A DNA stretch of 64,000 bases from Myxocyprinus asiaticus (Eukaryota > Chordata > Actinopteri > Cypriniformes > Catostomidae). The notes beneath the pieces were generated by a model. The model was not told the DNA's origin. It worked only from the letters and a program-made list of their open reading frames with translations, and ran no database searches. The first letter of the stretch is position 1; every line of letters begins with the position of its first letter. The DNA is taken from assembly GCF_019703515.2 (NCBI RefSeq), contig NC_059362.1:30358326-30422325 (forward strand), in the 5' to 3' direction. The translations under genes and the position numbers were made by a program. This document shows, in pieces, positions 1-12,621 of the stretch.

Positions 1-1849
1 GTGACTGGTTGCTTTACATGTCAGTTAGATGGCTTTTCCTGCCTAAGTGTGCGGTTCTTTGCCAGTGTTAGCTGCAATAGACCCCAGACCTTTGCTGTTT
101 AAGTCAAAGGTCTGGCTACGCGAGACTATCACTGAGTCTTTGTCATGTACTTGGCGCCATCTCTTGGTGGCCATATGCAATTAGAGTGGACGATACTCTC
201 TGCCCATATTTGGATGACTTCCACCTCTGGTTGCAGCAATCTGAATCCTAATACGAATGGTTTAGCATTCCATGATGCTGGACAACGTACTACATAATTT
301 CCGATGAAGTCCAGGAAAGCTAACGTGTTTTTAGCCAAATATCACATTATGTACTGTGTACACATTGTGCTCTGTGTGGATTATCTAATGATCTATGCAT
401 CAGTTACATTGTGTGTGGGCTCGTTTTAAAGATAATTGCCTCCTCTAAATTATGGTATGTGATATTTTATGTTCTGTTTATTTTTCATGAAGTTATAAGC
501 AAAAATGCTGTATATAAGCAATACCTGTTTAAATGTTGTATGGATGTTAAAGACATATACTCAGCTATTACTCGCTATATTTTTGTCTTTGAATAAAATA
601 TATAGGCTGGTTGTATCCTAATCTTTGAGAGCTTTCCAACAACATGACACATAGCTATTTGATCAGTTTGATGTTTTTGCCTAATACAATAATATGTGTA
701 GTGCAAAATTATGAATAAATTATCAAGATGGAACACTTCTGGTTTGTCTGCAAATTTCAAGTTTCTTTTGATGGACCCATATTAGCTTAAACATTAAAAA
801 TGTGTAGACCACTACTGAATCTGTCTGTTATTTTTGGAAAAAGTAGAGGATTGAATTGTGCATGCAATTGTGTGTTACAAATGTTACGTTTTTGGAGATT
901 TATAATTATTCCTGCTCACCCCAACCTATCTAGTCCCACACAACACTGTTTTTCAGCAGGAACATTCCTATCTGCCTTCTCTATTACTTTCATTCCCAAT
1001 TGTAAAAAATACATATCTTTATCATGGTCCTAAAAGCAACAAATTTGCATTAAAAAAGGACAACTGTAGCTCTTTTGTCTAGTTTTACTCCCTGATTTAC
1101 TGGAGCTAACACCTGCGGATGTATTCAGATGTGTGGATATGAAGGTCGCGGATGGTTACATGACAGTACCAGCTTTGTGGGTGTACAAATCAATATGTGA
1201 CATGTTGGCATCAGTGGTGTCCTTGGCATAGTGTTTTGAGCACAGAGTGATAAAGGTTAATGTACATTAGCTTTTCTCGCAATGCCATTGATTTACATAA
1301 TTGTAACATGTAAGAAATGTATTGTGGTTGGTGAAATGCAACAGCAGACACTCATCCTGCTCTGGGAACAGAGAAAGACTCTGTAGGCAAGTCTGTCAAG
1401 GGCAAGAGTGTAAAGCTGTGCCCTTGCATTAAGACCTTTTCCTCTTTGGTTAGTATTGAGCGCCCATCTCCCCTATGCAGCTGAGCTCCAACCGTCTGGG
1501 CTGCCCAATGCTCCAGTGTCATCCAGCCTGGCTCATGAATCTTTATTAAATGTTAATCAGCCTCCTGCAGTCCCAACCTACAAGATTTTCACTCCCTCTT
1601 TCTGTCTTGTGCGGGCTTGCTAACTTGCTCTCCTTCACTTAGTGCTTCACCTTTTGCTGTCTATTTGAGAGCACTGGACTTCATGAGAAGGTTGCCAGAT
1701 TGATTATTTTTCTACTTCTTATTTACCATCGATGAAGAAGATCATTGATGATCTTTCGCAGGAGAAATGTTTATCCATGACTGCATTGATGACCAGCTTA
1801 CACCTGCTACTGAACAGAAGGGTTTCGATTAGCATGCATTTCGGAATTC
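1..1849. other. Left-end non-coding stretch, nothing recognised
   Basis: AT-rich sequence with no ORF resembling a known protein, no RNA gene and no transposon ends that I can pair. The short ORFs here have no recognisable motifs and no splice-site support. It is best read as intergenic or intronic DNA. Confidence 0.6.
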
Positions 1850-2415
1850 CATATGGAATATGCAAAGCTTAACTGGTGAAGCTGGTCAACCAGTATGCTC
1901 TTTCTGTGGATGCTGGTTGATCAAAGAGAGTCAGAGAGACTAAAGAGAGAGAAAGAAAGTCTTGCTGGCTGAGAAACAATGGTTAGAAGCATGGTTTGCT
2001 GGTCTTAGCTGATTAAGTTTGCCACCTTTTTAACCACACGAATTTCGCCGCTTTAATATGGGACACGATGCCTTTAGTATGGAACGTTTCAACCGCCATC
2101 CTATACGGCATGTCTTTCGCCACTTAAATATGGTACAATAGGGGTCCCTTAAAGGACTTCTTCATTTCAGCCAAAATAAGGGATGTCTTGGCTTATATGG
2201 GACAGTTGGCAACCTTGTAGCTAGTACAAACTGGTCTTACAGCCTGGCAAGACTGATCTTCAGCTGGTCTCTTAGCTTGGCCAAGCTGTTTTTCACCTGG
2301 TTTAGTTGGATAACCAACTAACAAGTGCCCACAAAAACCAGACCAGTCTGACCAGGCTGGAACAAACCAACTTATGCTGTTTTCTTATGCTCCCTCATGT
2401 TGTTTTCAGCAGGGT
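1850..2415. repeat. CTGGT/ACCAG-rich palindromic DNA repeat, degraded
   Basis: The stretch is full of 'gctggtc', 'agctggt' and 'accagac' words in both orientations and ends with 'ttttcagcaggg'. Better-kept relatives at 8035-8292 and 3789-3984 begin with CCCTG and end with CAGCAGGG. They look like non-autonomous terminal-inverted-repeat elements. This copy is diverged and contains unrelated sequence around 2020-2215, possibly a further insertion. Confidence 0.55.
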
Positions 2416-3526
2416 AAGCTTGTGAAGCAGCCTGGTAGGGACATCAGCATTCAGAACCCAAGATATTCTGCTCTTTTCATCAGGAAAATGTGAGTGGTTT
2501 CAGTTCTTTTTGAGCTCTCTTAACAACCAGTTTGGCATAAATACTATGTACGTCACCCTCATTCACAGCTTTTGTGGCATTGGCTCCCTGCTCTACGGCT
2601 CCCCTGTTACATACTTAATTTCCCGGAGCAATCTGAATCACCTCCGAAAGCAATGGTGTTTTATATGGTCTATATCCAGACGACTGTCTGAATTATTTTA
2701 GTGCATGCATACACCCACTCACCATCAACACTATTCTACTGTTACACCTCCACTAATGATTCTTTCATGTAGTAGTAATGGTTTTGATTACGCTGGCTAA
2801 TTCCTGTAAAAGATCTTGATTATTTCACAAGAAATTATCCTGATTTTGATAGTGCTATGGAAGATTTGTCATTTAAGAGCATTGTAGTGAATTAAGTTGA
2901 AAAGCATACAGACAAATTTTTCACTATGCAAAGAAGGTCATCTAAATCTATTTAAAGTCATTGTTCATAGGAAGATATTTCCACTGAGACTTTCCTCCAC
3001 TTCCCCATTACCATATATGGCAGTTATCTTAAAGATGTCTGTGTCTTTAAATGAGAGTAAGCGAGAACATAAGGGTGAGAGAGGGATCAGGGATGGTGTC
3101 GCTGCAGGGCTCCAGGGATTGATTGATGGCAGCCGTATTTACGACATCAGGTTCCCTGTGTGGAGCCAAAATGGCTGCCTGCTCCCACCGTGAGTACAGG
3201 CACCCCCTGCTGCCACAGCGAGCTAAAAAGCACACTGACTTAGAAACATAATGAAAGAGAAATATGAGCAAAACTCACATTTCAGAGATCGAGAGAAAGA
3301 GATTCTATGTGATTCCATGCAGCTCTGTAGTGGCTATCTGTGATGTGGGCATAATGAAACTGCAAGTTTTCACTAGAGTCTGCTTATGAATCTATTCTGG
3401 TGAATACATGTCTGGGTTCCATCACATGCACTGCTGTATCAAAGATGAGGCCTAACCCTGTTGAAATGCAAACATCCAACATCCAAAATGTTGTATTTTG
3501 GTTGCTGGTGCCTCTACCTAGCTTCT
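2416..3526. other. Non-coding stretch, nothing recognised
   Basis: No paired repeat ends or coding motifs seen. Two overlapping antisense ORFs of 74 and 98 codons lie at about 2897-3271. They have no recognisable domain and are probably chance. Confidence 0.5.
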
Positions 3527-3785
3527 TAAAGGGATGGTTCACCCAAAAATGAAAATTCTGTCATATTTACTCAAAAACATGTATGACTTTTTTCTTCCAT
3601 GTAACACACAAAAAGATGTTAGGCAGAATGTTCGCTTCAGTCACCTTTCAGTTTCATTGTATGGAAGAACGATGCAATGAAAGTGAATGATGACAGAGGC
3701 TCTAAGTCTCATAACCTTCTACCTAACATCTCCTTTAATGTTCCATGAAAGAAGAAAGTCATACTGGTTTGTAACAACATGAGTG
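3527..3785. repeat. Palindromic MITE, family B ('gttaggcagaatgt' type), 3' end lost
   Basis: It starts with the usual cyprinid end (aaagggatggttcacccaaa) and runs through 'atgacttttttcttccatg' and 'gatgttaggcagaatgtt'. It then folds back through inverted versions ('ctacctaacatctccttt', 'gaaagaagaaagtcat'). The terminal part of the right arm is missing. Other family B copies are at 11070-11335, 24203-24463, 25628-25884 and 35563-35832. Confidence 0.8.
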
Positions 3786-3788
3786 CTA

Positions 3789-3984
3789 TCCCTGTAAATA
3801 GCTTGACCAGCAAGCCTTCCTTGGTCAATCAACTTCTTCAGAAAGACCATGCTGTTTGAACAGCATTATTTTGTGGTGAACAACATTACTTTGCTAGTCC
3901 ACCAGCTAGACCAGCACTAAACCAGCATAAAATGGACCAACATGGAAATTGATGCTGATCAAAGCTGGTCTGTTCAGCAGGGGA
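3789..3984. repeat. CTGGT/ACCAG palindromic DNA repeat
   Basis: Short element with 'gaccagcaagcc' at the left and 'aaagctggtctgttcagcaggg' at the right. It belongs with the copy at 8035-8292. It directly abuts the truncated family B MITE at 3527-3785, so its arrival may have removed that element's right end. Confidence 0.6.
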
Positions 3985-4716
3985 ACATTGATCTCTTCTA
4001 TCATGACAGCGTTACTGCGATAGTTCAGCTCTGGTTTAAGCTTAAACAGTTCAGCTGTAGTTGCATCCCAGCGCCAAACTGAAGCATATACAAACTTAAA
4101 GTGCAGCAGTGTTGCGGAGATCTTCCTGTCATCAGTATTCCTCATGTGGGGCTTCCTAGCTGCAGTTCCATATGCTGCAGTTAAGCTTTCTCTTACTCGG
4201 TCTGTCTCTCTCTTTCTCTCTCTGTGACTGTCGGTATGGTGGGTGGGAGTGAGGGAAGTGACCTACATAGCACCATTCCCTCGCCTCGGATGTCTTTTGC
4301 ATTTCAAGGGATAATTAATAATTTACAGCTTCTCTCCCTCCTGTGGAAACGTGACAGCCTTCAATACAATTAACGAATTTAACAAGCCCCGGTGACAATC
4401 AGTACTCTGCCACTCAAAGGACCCGGATGGAGGCTTGGATCCAAGAGCCTGAGGCACATAACTGAAAAAAAAAAAAAAAAACAGAGACAATAACAGTGCC
4501 ACAGGTGAGACTTTATTGGTAGCAGCTCACAGGAAGCTCAGTGGGGCTGTGCGGCACACAAACATCAGAAAGGGTTTTTACTATTCAACACAACACTAGC
4601 TAGAGAGGAGCAAATCTTTATAGCACAGCTACTGGATAATTATGTAGTAATTCAAGGTATATTTCTGTATAGTATATCTATAGTCTTTAAACTTGTTTAA
4701 ACTTGTTTAAGGATGT
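3985..4716. other. Repeat-free non-coding stretch, possible conserved element
   Basis: It contains a CT/GT-rich segment, a 17-base A run near 4465-4481 and, at about 4240-4420, a repeat-free block with several AT-rich homeodomain-like words (ggataattaataattt, caattaacgaattt). No gene seen. Regulatory function is only a guess. Confidence 0.35.
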
Positions 4717-5393
4717 TTAAAGGATAGTTCACCTTATCATTTACTCACCCTCATGCCATCCTAGATGTGTATGACTTTCTTTCTTCTGCTGAACATAAAC
4801 AAAGATTTTTAGAAGAATATCTCAAATCTGTAGGTGCATACAATACAAATGAATGGTGGCCAGAACTTTGAAGCTCCAAAAAGCACAAAGGCAGCATAAA
4901 AGTATTCCATAAGTCTCCAGTGGTTAAATCCATATCTTCAGAAGTGCCATAAGAGGTGTGAGTGAGAAATGGATCAATATTTAAGTCCTTTTTTTGCTAT
5001 AATATTCTAGCAATATGCACAAAGACTATGCCAAAAACAAAAGAATAATAATGTGGAAATGAAAGTGAAAGTAGAGATTTATAGGAAAAAAGGACTTAAA
5101 TATTGATCTGTTTTTCACCCACACCTATTATATCCCTTCTGAAGACATATATTTAACCACTGGAGTCATATGGATAACTTTTATGCTGCCTTTATGTGGT
5201 TTTTGGACCTTCAAAGCCACAATACACTTGCATTGTATGGACCTATAGAGCTGAGATATTTTTCTAAAAAATGTTGTTTGTGTTCTGCAGAAGAAAGTTA
5301 TACACTGTTATAAAAAAGTTATATATCTGAGATGGCATGAAGGTGAGTAAATTATGAGAGAATTTAAATTTTTGGGTAAACTATCCATTTAAG
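4717..5393. repeat. Complete palindromic MITE, family A
   Basis: Both ends are present: the left begins 'ttaaaggatagttcacc' and the right ends 'gggtaaactatccatttaag'. The arms, about 300 bases each, are inverted copies ('tcactgtatttactcacc'-like outer parts, then ...tggccagaactttgaagctcc, ...ccagtggttaaatccat). They meet around 4980-5095 ('aagtcctttttttgc' and 'ggaaaaaaggactt'). It has no coding capacity. It is the best reference copy here for judging where other family A copies are interrupted. Confidence 0.85.
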
Positions 5394-7535
5394 ATGAAAA
5401 TAATGATAAAGACGACAAAAATACTCAACAGATTATTTTTTGCAGTGATAGCCTTGTTTTTTTTTCTGATATATGCATTGGTGGTGTTGTCTGGATCTGT
5501 GTGTGTTTGTGCACTTGCATGGCTCAGGCCACAAGGTGCATTATTAGGTTCCCCAATAAGGGATTGAAATTTAAACACACTTTCCAGTTAGAGCTAGAGT
5601 TCAAGCAAAGTCAAGAATCTGTGCCAGTGTCACCACAACCCACTGCCTCTCTGGATTCCAATTATACTGCAGCCAGCGGTTGGAGTACATTTTCAGATTC
5701 AAAACGAAACACACACAGATACACACACTCACATTGTGTGATGCGCACACACTGAATCGCTGGGGGAGTGTGTAATAGTTTTATCAGGGTGAGCACAGGC
5801 ACATGAGTGCACTCCAGCCTGCAGCAATGGCTGGGCTCCATGGGAGAAAGTCAATTACTGAAGGATGAGCCAGCCTGGAGAGAACATATGGGAGAGAGAT
5901 AACGCAGGCAAGATGGCCGCAACGCACTCCCAGCAGTCCCTAGTGCCCAAGTGTCGCGTGCCGTTCTCTGCCCTCCTCCATATTTACCTCACACCGCAGC
6001 ACCAAACAAAGACCATCTGGAGGGTGTTGAGCACAAACACAAATTCATAGCAAAGACTACATTTTGTTTGTCTTTTTGGTTTGAGAGAAAAAAAAAAAAA
6101 AAATGCAGGAGTACATAAAGGCTAATTTATACTTTCTGGGCGAAAATGCTTCTTTTAGTTCGCCTAAAAATGATGATGAATTGCATAGACATTTTTGTTC
6201 TGCTAAGATGTTTGTTTGGTGATATTTCTCCTGTTTGGGCACATGCCTGAAATTCTTGACCTAGGAGAACTTGGCTAGTCAAAGAGCATTGATGATTGGT
6301 TAAAACTAATTGTGGGTGTGGTTTGGGCATGACATTCTTTATTTTCCTCAACAAACTAATTTTAAAACAACGGCAGTATAAATAAAGGCTTCATTCGCCC
6401 TGGGTTTGCCAATGGAAGAAGTTTGTTCTTTGTTCTTCTCTTTCTTGTTTGTTTGTGGATGATAGACTGACTTGCGATTCACTGCACGTCTCACCATAGC
6501 CAGCTCTCAAACAATTTTGAGAAGAGAGGATGAGAAGAAAGAGTATAAGATTCTCTCTCTGTCTCTGTCTTTCTCTCTGTCTCTCATCCACACATGGATG
6601 CAAACCTGTACCAGTGCACACACATTAATCCATATTAAATGGACACACAGAGCTGCCTGTTGGCACAGTGAACAAAGTGGTGGCATGCTTGACAAAAATA
6701 CCCCATTCTGCAAAAACGTAAGTTCTTCACTGCTGTGGATTAGCCGTCTTCCGTTTCATACTGTGCCTGATGTAGATTGCTCCTAAAACAGAAAACAGTG
6801 AGAGAGAAACAGAGAAGAGAAAAGCGGCACGTCAGAGCTCGAGTCTGTCAAAAAGCAATCAGCAGCTTGAGTGCCTCGCCTCCTGCAGTTCGCTGATTAT
6901 GGCATTAGGCTAAGCCCAATTCTTCCCCTTGTGAGGCAAATCATTCCGCCTGCAATAAAGAACTTTGAGACAAAGGAGAAGTTAATTAAGAATAATTAAC
7001 TATTTTTAATGACGCCTGTACACTACAATTTGTGCGTGTGGCCAAAGGCATTTTCAAGTATACTGCCTTACCTTTGTATTGTTCTCTCTTTCCCTCCTCC
7101 TGTGTTTCTATCTCTCTGTGCTTAGCTTTGCTTTATTCCAGTTATCAGCACTTAGTTTTATTAGGCAGTAAAAAGACTCTCAAGGACACAACTAGTAAGA
7201 ATCTACCTTGCTACAAATCTGTTTTGCCATGTTCATTCGGATTTTCATTTGTCTGTTTTCCTGTATAGGAAACTAGGAATGTTTTTCCAAAGGCTGTCTT
7301 CTGAGCATTCTCAATGCTTTGAATGAAGCCCACAGCACTCTAAGAGCAAATGAGACCCTCCAGTTCTTCCCCTTACTTGTTCATTCTTTTGCCATGGTTA
7401 GCTCATGGCTGTTTCAGGATAGTATTTGGAACACAGCAGTAAGGCTGAACGATTTGGACAAAAAAATCTAATTGCGATTATTATGGAAAATGCTGCTTGT
7501 GAGTTGAACTGAGATATGATTATGAACATAAAAAA

Positions 7536-7566
<31 letters not shown>

Positions 7567-8034
7567 TAAATAGTAAGTGTTTCCTTTTGACCAAAATTAA
7601 GTAATTGGCAAACATGCTCTACTGCCAGTAGAAATACTGTTCAAAGATAGGGTGTTCACACTAGAGTCCTCTTAAAAAGAGCCAGACTAAATAAATAAAA
7701 AATTAAACAAAAGGGGGAAAAAATTCACATCATCTTCACAGTGTATGTGTTCACTGTGTACCTGTTTTTGTTCACTTTGTGATGGGGTCTCAGCCCACAT
7801 TTAATCATTATTTTTTTGGAACCCAATAATAATTTATTATTAAGAAATATTAAGTATGGAAATAGATTTTTGTATAATTATATTATTATTATTATATAGC
7901 CTTTGGTTTTAATATCGCACTATATTGCGATTTTGGTTTTATTTTAATTAATCTTTCAGCACTATTGAGATTTTAAGCAAAAAGATGTTTTTTTAGCAAA
8001 GAGGTGACCTTATTTGTGAATTATTTCAAAGTGA
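5394..8034. other. Non-coding stretch with microsatellites; possible conserved block
   Basis: No gene recognised. It contains A/T runs (6090-6104), a (TAAA/AATA) simple repeat at about 7527-7570 and CT-rich tracts near 6550-6590. At 6840-7030 there is a repeat-free block with SOX-like (acaaag) and TTAATTA-type words. The ORFs of 60-104 codons are compositionally driven and have no domain. Confidence 0.45.
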
Positions 8035-8292
8035 CCCTGCTGAAAAGACCAGCATTGCTGGTCACCAGCTTATGTTGTGTTTTGGGTGCTGGTCCCCCAG
8101 CAAGGGATGCTGGTGTGCTGGTGACCCTACCAGGCTTTTAAACTAGCTTAACGAGCTTCATAGCTAGTTTCACCAGCTAGGTTTTTCTGGTGAAAAGCAT
8201 GGCTACAGCTAGACTAGCACCAAACCAGCACTAACCAGCCTAGACCAGCATGGAAATTTCATGCGGGTTAAGCTGGTCTTTGCAGCAGGGGA
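8035..8292. repeat. CTGGT/ACCAG palindromic TIR element, both ends kept
   Basis: It begins 'ccctgctgaaaagaccagc' and ends 'gctggtctttgcagcagggg', an imperfect terminal inverted repeat of about 18 bases. The interior is built of 'gctggtgacc' and 'accagcac' words. At about 258 bases with no ORF of its own, it looks like a non-autonomous DNA transposon. Degraded relatives are at 1850-2415, 3789-3984, 42283-42430 and 42669-42785. Confidence 0.7.
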
Positions 8293-8479
8293 GTACTGAC
8301 AAGTGCCATCTCTCATCAGACAAATATGCATCAATTCAAACACATTTACCTTTTCCTTAGGTACATAAAAAGCATGTTGCGCAAGCAGCCTCAGGGACAC
8401 GGGTTCTGGTCCTGTGGAATCCAGGAAGTAATCGTGTTCACATAATCAGTGATAGCATTTTCCCTGTAAGATAGATTAC

Positions 8480-8934
8480 ATTTTTACTTCACTGATGGTT
8501 AGGTTTAGGGTTGGGGTTAGCACACTCTTAAGTTAATTTCACCCGAAAACTGGAGCTTACATGTGCCCATACATTCAACAGCACTTTCGGCTTTGGCCAC
8601 AGGGGGGAATTTGTTCGAATTTCGGTAAGCACAGACCAATTTAAGCTGAAGAACTGTCACCGAATTCACAGTGAGACCAGTCTGCCCAATCTTGAACATA
8701 AAGTTACATCTTTGGGGACCAAATGTCCCCACAATGATAGTAAGACATGAAATCACCTACATTGTGGGGACCAGCCAATGGTATGAGGAAAACGGCTTAG
8801 TAAACAAACTAAATAAAATCTTCATAAACATGCAAAAAGATTTCTGTGAGGGTTAGGTTAAAGGGTAGGGTTAGGTGAAAAAACTTATCATTAGTTCAGT
8901 ATTAAAACAGCAGAAGTCAATGGAAAGTCCCCAC
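8480..8934. repeat. Cyprinid 'ggggacca...gtccccac' repeat with TTAGGG-like tracts
   Basis: It contains 'aggtttagggttggggttag' near 8500, 'ttggggaccaaatgtcccc' in the middle and 'gagggttaggttaaagggtaggg' near 8850, ending with 'tggaaagtccccacc'. A second copy of the right part lies at 56870-57122. The telomere-like words are degenerate and belong to the repeat. Confidence 0.6.
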
Positions 8935-9281
8935 CATGAGTGCATTTACACTGAGAACTAACAAAAATAAGCTTATTTAAAAAAATCAGACAATGCAAGA
9001 AATCTTAATTTACATGAGACGTAATCAATCAGAAAAGTCTGCTTTTAATGTCAAAACGTAAACGTTCACGTGCACAACACTTTTGCACACTGAATAAGCC
9101 GGTAAGAATGCCGGTAAAGTGTTTCATGCAACGTGAAATCGGGGTAATGGGCAAAAGCGACCTGTGTCTTTATGACTTGACCCCAAAAAGGAACACCGTT
9201 TAAGGTGTTTACATTACCACACACATTGATGGCTTATTAAGCTAAATCGTGATAAAATTGTGTATGTAAACACACTCCATG
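8935..9281. mobile_element. Short TIR DNA element (MITE), about 347 bp
   Basis: The left end 'catgagtgcatttaca' is matched by the inverted right end 'catggagtgtgtttaca'. No ORF is present. It abuts the TTAGGG-like repeat on its left. The superfamily cannot be assigned. Confidence 0.5.
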
Positions 9282-11069
9282 ATAGAAAAAATGTGTGTGT
9301 ATTTTGCATCACTACATAAAGAAGGCCTAGATTAACCACGGTGACCACTACTTCACATTTGTTTACAGGTCTTTGGTTGTTCAGGCATTCCTCAATATGT
9401 AATTCACTGCCTTCATTCGATTATATTTCCTTGCAATATTGCAAAGAAGCACATTAGAACAGAACTAGCTGAGCTGTGTGATTGTGTTTTGTTTATTTCC
9501 ATCCACACATTAGGACCCCTGATAACAGTTTTCCAGTGTTTATATGCCACCGCGTTCATCTAGCAGTTCTTGGCTCAACTGACTGTCCAATATGTGAGAA
9601 GTCTGCTGAGGGAAGACGCTTCTGAGTTATCTGTTATTTCTCAAATCTCTCCTTAATGGCCTCCCATCATTCAGTGTCAGCAAACAGGAATAAGAATTCT
9701 ACGGATGGAGTATTATTTTAGCACAAGGACTCCGTTTGCACTGTAGTTTGAGCATTTTGTCCCAGTGCTGTGCCGATGAGTGAAAGAGGATGAAGAGAAT
9801 GTGGGGGAAAATGTGTGTATGTGTGTGTGTTTGTGTTCATGCCTGTAGGGGGCTGGGACAGCCATTGCACCCTACTGTGCCTGCTGCTGCTTTACATTCT
9901 GCCGGTGTAGGCTGAGTCTCACACAGCAGCAGCAATAGAAGCCAGCCAGCCATGCACATCCCTCATTCAGCCTGGCTTCTCATTTATCAGCTCACTCAAC
10001 CAGTTCTGCTATCTCTCTCTCTCTCTCTCTCTCTCTATTTGTGCTCCCAAATATCCCCTCTTTCTGTTCTCATTGTTTTAAACCTCCACATGCATTGTGC
10101 GCTTGTTTTCATGCCTGTTTAAATATTCAAGCCTCTTTCACTCAGTTGAAAACAGGAATTCTAACATTACTGCCCCCTTGAGGACAGACAAAGCAATTAC
10201 TTGATACCTTGCTTTTTATAAACATTCTTCTATTCTTCCTCAGTAGAGCACAGAGTTATCTAGTGCAAGCTCTGCCTTGCTGCAGGCGGCTCTGTCCCAA
10301 ACCCCAGCCCTATTTTGAGCGAACACCTCACAGCCGAGATGAAAAAGAGGGAAATCGATGCCAGGGAGAGCGGTGTGTAGAGAGCCTGGCTTTGCTTTGA
10401 TCGAAAGTTGACTGACAAGACCTTCAGCCCTGTCATCTCCTTCATGATGAAGGATTGGAGCTGTGGTGGCACAAAAATGCATGTTTGTTACATTCAGAGT
10501 GTTGCAGGTTTTGTACCTACGTATATGTCTTTTTTTTTTTTAAGTATGTATACATAATTAAACTGTACACACACACACACACTTTTGTCTTCTCTCATTA
10601 GAGGAGTGCAGAGGGGGTGTGAGACAGAGGGCGCTGTCTGTATCTAAAGCTGGCTGGGAAAGGCCGTACTCTTGTCTCCCACACAGCAGAACGCATATGC
10701 ACCAAAATTCTCTTCACTTTAAAACAACCTTCCCCTTCAGCCTCCTCCGATACTCCCGCCGGGGAAGGGAGTAAGTTTACGGTCGTGTGATGAAGCGTGT
10801 CCTCTGGTCTACCTTTGTTGGTGACAGTGACCTCCACTGAGGTTTTAAAAGATGCTGCCTAGGCCCAGAGCATTGTGGCTACTTGAAGATTGAGTGACAC
10901 ACAGTGAGCAAGCAATTGAACACACATACATAGACCTATCTACACAAATACACACAGATATAAAAATATACTGTATATCCACTGACATTACCTTGAACTG
11001 CATTTTTGAGTTCCGAGTTTTCAGCTGATAGGCTGCTTTAACACTAAATTGTGTCCATGATGCATTTTG
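9282..11069. other. Repeat-free non-coding stretch with a (CT)n tract
   Basis: Mostly sequence I cannot assign to a repeat. (CT)n lies at 10012-10037 and (CA)n near 10568-10582. A block at 10235-10450 follows a splice-acceptor-like 'tattcttcctcag', but no donor or homology lets me call an exon. No gene recognised. Confidence 0.4.
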
Positions 11070-11335
11070 GGTAAGGGGGTAGTTCACTCAAACATGAAAT
11101 CTCAGTTATCATTTACTCACCCTCATGTTGTTCTTAACCCCTATGACTGTCTTTCTTTGGTGGAGCATAAAAGGAGATTTTAAGCAGAATGACACCTCAG
11201 TCATCTTTTGCTTTCATTGTATGGAAAAAAGATGCAATGACAGTAAATGATTACTAAGGCTGTCATTCTGCCTGCCATCTCCTTTTGTGTTTGATCAAAA
11301 GAAAGTAATTAGGTATTGGAACAACATGTGTTATA
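11070..11335. repeat. Palindromic MITE, family B, degraded
   Basis: The left end is 'gggggtagttcactcaaacatgaaa'. It is followed by 'catttactcaccctcatgttg' and 'ggagattttaagcagaatga', with the inverted half 'tcattctgcctgccatctcctttt' and 'ggaacaacatg'. The outermost right arm is missing. Confidence 0.75.
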
Positions 11336-11388
11336 ATAGTTCACCCAAGAATGAAATTTTTTTTTTTTTTAAGCACATTTAAGGCATG

Positions 11389-11782
11389 ATTTACCTTCGC
11401 ATAGCCAAATTCCGCTGACAAAATACAGTAATCTCAAAAGAAATTAGCGTGATCGTGAATTTTGCGCAATGGATTTTGGAATTTCTTCTCGCGGATTTCG
11501 TGTAGAGTTCAAGTTTGGTGAACTTTGACAGGCGAATTTGCTGCATTCGTTTGACAGGTACCTTTGTGTGGACGGTGCTTCACTTATAGCTACTGTACAC
11601 TGAATAATGAACAAGGATATTGTTTTAGCAGAAACATTTATTTTTAACTTCACTCTAACAGAGTACAAAGTGCAGAATTATTAAAAAGCTGCTTGGCAAT
11701 TAGTTTTTTTGCTGGTTTCACACACGCTCAACTTCCGCCCATGCCTTCGTCGCCCGCAGAATTTCGCCATGCAAAGGTAAAT
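11389..11782. mobile_element. TIR DNA element (MITE), 394 bp
   Basis: The left terminus 'atttaccttcgcatagccaa' matches the inverted right terminus 'atttacctttgcatggcgaa' over about 27 bases with a few mismatches. The interior holds no recognisable transposase. The target duplication is unclear. Confidence 0.65.
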
Positions 11783-12107
11783 GTGACCATGCAAGAAAAG
11801 AGAATTTGTGAAATTACTGTAGATCACAGATTTTGCTCAAGCATGCTGAATCTATAGTGCAAAATGTAAGAGGTGAACTGGTGTACTGTAAAATATACAA
11901 TAGTTATAACCTCCTGATACTCCTGCTTGACTGCTGTGTGCTTTTTCCATTCCCCTTTTTGACTTGTAACTAGTAGTCCTTAAGAAACATGCAAAAAAAA
12001 AAAAAGAAATTTAGGCCGAATAGTTTTTTCTAAAAATTGATGTCCACATATGTGTGGACAGTGGGACTAAGTTGTGAAATTTTAAATAATATAAAGCTAT
12101 AATTGTA

Positions 12108-12156
<49 letters not shown>

Positions 12157-12621
12157 ATCAAATTGTTTATTATGTTTCCAGGAGTGTTGGTTATTTATGT
12201 TTTTGAGACATTACAGACATTACATCAGAAATGGGCATAAATAATTCTGATTTAAAGTTTTGACCAGCAACATCCAATCACTGCCAACCATGTTAAAATA
12301 AAATTATATATGAAAAATTCTGGATCTATGTACTGATTACTATTGTCCCATGTCTGCCAAACATGTTGAGTGGTCCAAACATCGTCTGCAGCCTGAAACA
12401 GAACTTTAAATAGGAAGTTTGGATTGAATGTACTTGACTCCATAGAGAGCTATAGGATGCTCCCTTGCTCCCTATTTAGTGAATGACTTAACCTCCAGTG
12501 AGCTGTCTGTCTGCACTGGTCTCAGAGCAGTTTGAAATGCACCTTATTTTCATCCTAACTCCATATAAAACCTCTGAAAGCAACATTTTTCAGCTTTTGG
12601 ATGAACTCATTGATTCTCAAC
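11783..12621. other. Low-complexity non-coding stretch
   Basis: It includes (TA)n at about 12106-12130 followed by a T run to 12156. The rest is AT-rich without recognisable features. Confidence 0.5.
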
